Part shown: positions 62,042-64,000 of the stretch, one piece after another
How the letters are laid out: each line of letters starts with the position of its first letter
Position numbering within the stretch: position 1 is the first letter of the stretch
NCBI RefSeq assembly: GCF_019925205.1
Contig: NC_083563.1
Span: 12,471,228 to 12,535,227, forward strand
From: Metopolophium dirhodum
Lineage: Eukaryota > Arthropoda > Insecta > Hemiptera > Aphididae
Direction: 5' to 3'
Length of the DNA: 64,000 bases
Notes under the pieces: generated by a model
What the model was told of the DNA's origin: nothing
Seen by the model: the letters and a program-made list of their open reading frames with translations, nothing else
The model's database searches: none
Translations under genes and position numbers: made by a program

Positions 62042-62851
62042 GATGAAAGAAAATATTTAAATATTATTAATTTGGTTAGGTGAGGTAAGGTGAGGATAGG
62101 ACAGGAAACTAGACGTCTTAAAGACTGTCAGCTAGAGTTGTACCAGTATAGTTATTAAAAACTTAAATACAGCCAACATTAATTAATGATTTTTTTACCA
62201 CAACAAATTATAAAATGTAGATAGATATTTGACTATGTTTTTATTTGCATTTAGACTTAATAGTTCGTAATTTAATACTGACTGTGGACCCAGCCACATA
62301 CAATATTATTTTAAATTTAACATTATTTTATGTCCTTCATAAATAACAATCACATAGTAGAGTCCGTACAGGACCTTTTTCTCATTTAATTTCTTTGCAT
62401 CCTTTATAAATTACAACCATTTTTATACATTTTCTTATACATATATTACGGTGATACAACTCTGATCATAATAATTGTTCGTATTATTATAATGTAAACA
62501 ATACCTAGTTTTTGGATTGTAGTTAACATGTATTGCAGTATTTAGCTTCCATCGTATTTTTTTGGTTAGTGTTATTTCACACAGGTTTCTCAAACAATTA
62601 TTTTTTTGATTCATTGATTTTTTTGTATAAATATTATGTTGATCTTTTTATATAGATATTTTAAACACTAACAAGCCAGTGCCATCTAAAATTTTTTTTG
62701 CCTGCTGGCAACCACATCTTCTTTTCAATTTTTTTTTATGAATTTATCTTTAGGTAATGAAATTGTATACATTTTTTAAACATTGGCAACCTGGTGCTCT
62801 ATGAAAAATCCTTCTTTAATGAACTAAATTTTTTTTTTAGTTATGTGACTA

Positions 62852-64000
62852 AAGTACGCGAGGCGAAAAGTGAGCCGCGATCGTTGCGCGTCAAGCGGTC
62901 ATTTTTTCTGGTTTCAGGGGTTCTACGTTTGTGTGCAATGGAAACAGCTGGCGCGCATTTTAAAAACGGCAGGTGGTAATTTATTGTACAATTGATTGTA
63001 TTTTGGAGACCAATTTATTTTCTTTTAGCAGTAGGGGGTAGTGCTGCAGCAGCTGTTGCATACCACAATATTTTGTTAAGGTTTGGTTAGTCATTCGACA
63101 TTCGAGATACGAGTTTACACGTGTTTTTATTCGTTTATTATCTACGTTTGTAATCATATTTCCCGCGTTCTTACATGGTTGGTTTTTAAAGTGCGCGCTT
63201 TTAAAGTTTGAATGTTAATAGTATTTTTAATTATTTCTTTAATAATTACTCGTATACAAAAATAGTTTTAAAATGGCATATCAAGACACACATTCTCAAA
63301 CGAAGAAAGTTATTTTTCATGTTTATAATTATTTCAAAACATTGGCTGGTGACAAAGGTAAGCCAGAAATTAGTAATTTTTTTCGTCAAACTCGTGAAAT
63401 GACTGCTGAAGCGTGTGGCGTAAGTCTTGCTTGTGTTAAACGAGTTTGTGCTGAAGGGAAAAAAATGACTGTGGGTGAAAATCAACTAGCTGCCGAACCT
63501 TCTTCATTTAAGTCTCCAAGGAAATCTTATAAACGTGCCAAACCTATGACCAACTTAGACGATTTTGACAATGAAGTTGTCAGAAGAACAGTTCATAGTT
63601 TTTATGATAATGGTCAGTATCCAACTAGTGCAAAAATATTGAGAGCGTTGCATGAAAAAATTAATTATTCGGGTTCACAATGGTCCGTGCGACATATTTT
63701 GCGTAGTTTAAATTTCAAATACAAAAAATGTAATGATGGGCGTAAATTTCTAATGGAAAGAAATGATATTATTTGTTCTCGGGTTAAGTTTTTGAGAAAA
63801 ATGAACGAGTTCAGACGTAATAACGATACAAGGCCAATAGTTTACTTAGACAAAACATGGGTAAACCAAAATCATACGCGAGGACACATATGGCAAAACT
63901 CCGACAACACCGAAGGATTAAAAGTACCTATTGGAAAGGGCGGTCGGCTTATTGTGTGTCATGCTGGGTCACCTTCATTTGGTTTTGTCAAAAATTCAAA
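62852..64000 (+). mobile_element. Tc1/mariner-type element, 5' part, cut by window end
   Basis: The element starts directly after a TA (62,850-62,851), the target of all Tc1/mariner elements, at the base where the right palindrome arm stops matching. The first bases (AAGTACGCGAGGCGAAAAGT) are presumably the terminal inverted repeat; its partner is outside the window. A leader of about 420 bp (62,852-63,272) precedes the transposase gene and is much less AT-rich than the host DNA. Confidence 0.7.
63273..64000 (+). CDS. Tc1/IS630-type transposase, N-terminal part (runs off the window)
   Basis: A DDE transposase that cuts and pastes the element at TA sites. The frame opens at an ATG (63,273) and stays open for 242 codons to the window end. 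Residues 1-50 hold the first DNA-binding helices (NFFRQTREMTAEACGVSLAC). Residues about 90-150 are a second helix-turn-helix region, with WSVRHILRSLNFKYKKC typical of Tc1-like proteins. The catalytic core begins with IVYLDKTWVNQNHT, where D193 is the first catalytic Asp. Many relatives read LDETW here, so the Lys after the Asp is a possible lesion or natural variation. GKGGRLIVCHAGS follows. The second Asp and the last acidic residue lie beyond the window. Confidence 0.85.
   Translation, partial: MAYQDTHSQTKKVIFHVYNYFKTLAGDKGKPEISNFFRQTREMTAEACGVSLACVKRVCAEGKKMTVGENQLAAEPSSFKSPRKSYKRAKPMTNLDDFDNEVVRRTVHSFYDNGQYPTSAKILRALHEKINYSGSQWSVRHILRSLNFKYKKCNDGRKFLMERNDIICSRVKFLRKMNEFRRNNDTRPIVYLDKTWVNQNHTRGHIWQNSDNTEGLKVPIGKGGRLIVCHAGSPSFGFVKNS

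Larger units (their letters stand above)
53860..62850 (-). repeat. right arm of the giant inverted repeat (about 9.0 kb)
   Basis: Reverse complement of 26,787-36,254. The inner end is at 53,860. The outer end at 62,850 coincides with the TA at which a Tc1/mariner-type element starts, so it is probably interrupted rather than ended. Differences from the left arm are sparse base changes plus two larger indels. Content repeats that of the left arm: LINE fossil, long-TIR element, small MITE, exon-like units A-C and one 123-nt exon candidate. Confidence 0.95.

Noticed and set aside
62070..62105. GGTTAGGTGAGGTAAGGTGAGG purine-rich run (also inverted at 27,533-27,568)
   Set aside because: Degenerate simple sequence. 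Not a telomeric or regulatory array.

Overview
The window looks like insect nuclear DNA, most likely from an aphid or a close relative. This is an inference from the very AT-rich background, the frequent TAGGTA/CCTACC motifs, spliced transposon genes with GT..AG introns, and the mix of transposon families (R1-like, Jockey-like, RTE-like and CR1/L2-like LINEs, hAT MITEs, Helitron, PIF/Harbinger, Tc1/mariner). I recognise no conserved host gene. The clear coding sequences belong to transposons. A few exon-like segments may belong to host genes.

Layout. 1-25,000: AT-rich, gene-poor sequence with transposon debris. An R1-like LINE tail is nested in a hAT MITE (3,656-5,395, both target-site duplications visible). 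There is also a tRNA-like SINE candidate near 7.4 kb, a Jockey-like fossil at 9.2-9.8 kb, a perfect hAT MITE at 17,532-17,987, and a Helitron Rep fossil at 22.1-22.6 kb. Candidate exons lie at 8,361, 12,275, 18,905 and, on the minus strand, 2,803. 25,073-26,960: a tandem array with a GC-rich core in an A-rich linker, mixing units of about 135 and 220 bp.

26,787-62,850: a very large inverted repeat. The left arm (26,787-36,254) and right arm (53,860-62,850) are near-identical in opposite orientation around a 17.6 kb spacer. For the outer 4.4 kb or more, paired positions add up to exactly 89,637. Each arm carries a long-TIR element (2.9 kb), a small MITE, an RTE-like LINE fossil, one well-formed 123-nt exon-like segment, and several diverged copies of an exon-like unit. 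The spacer holds an apparently intact PIF/Harbinger transposon (36,554-40,532) with two convergent spliced genes: a HARBI1-like DDE nuclease and a MADF/BESS DNA-binding partner. It also holds a GC-richer island with overlapping open frames (44.5-44.9 kb), a 337-bp MITE, a LINE fossil (50.8-51.3 kb) and gene-free DNA.

62,852-64,000: a Tc1/mariner-type element, cut by the window end. It starts exactly at a TA dinucleotide where the right arm stops matching. The visible outer end of the right arm is therefore probably a transposon insertion, and the arm and array may resume beyond the window.

The most interesting items are the large, young-looking palindrome and its history, the intact two-gene Harbinger element beside its inner junction, and the repeated exon-like units in the arms.
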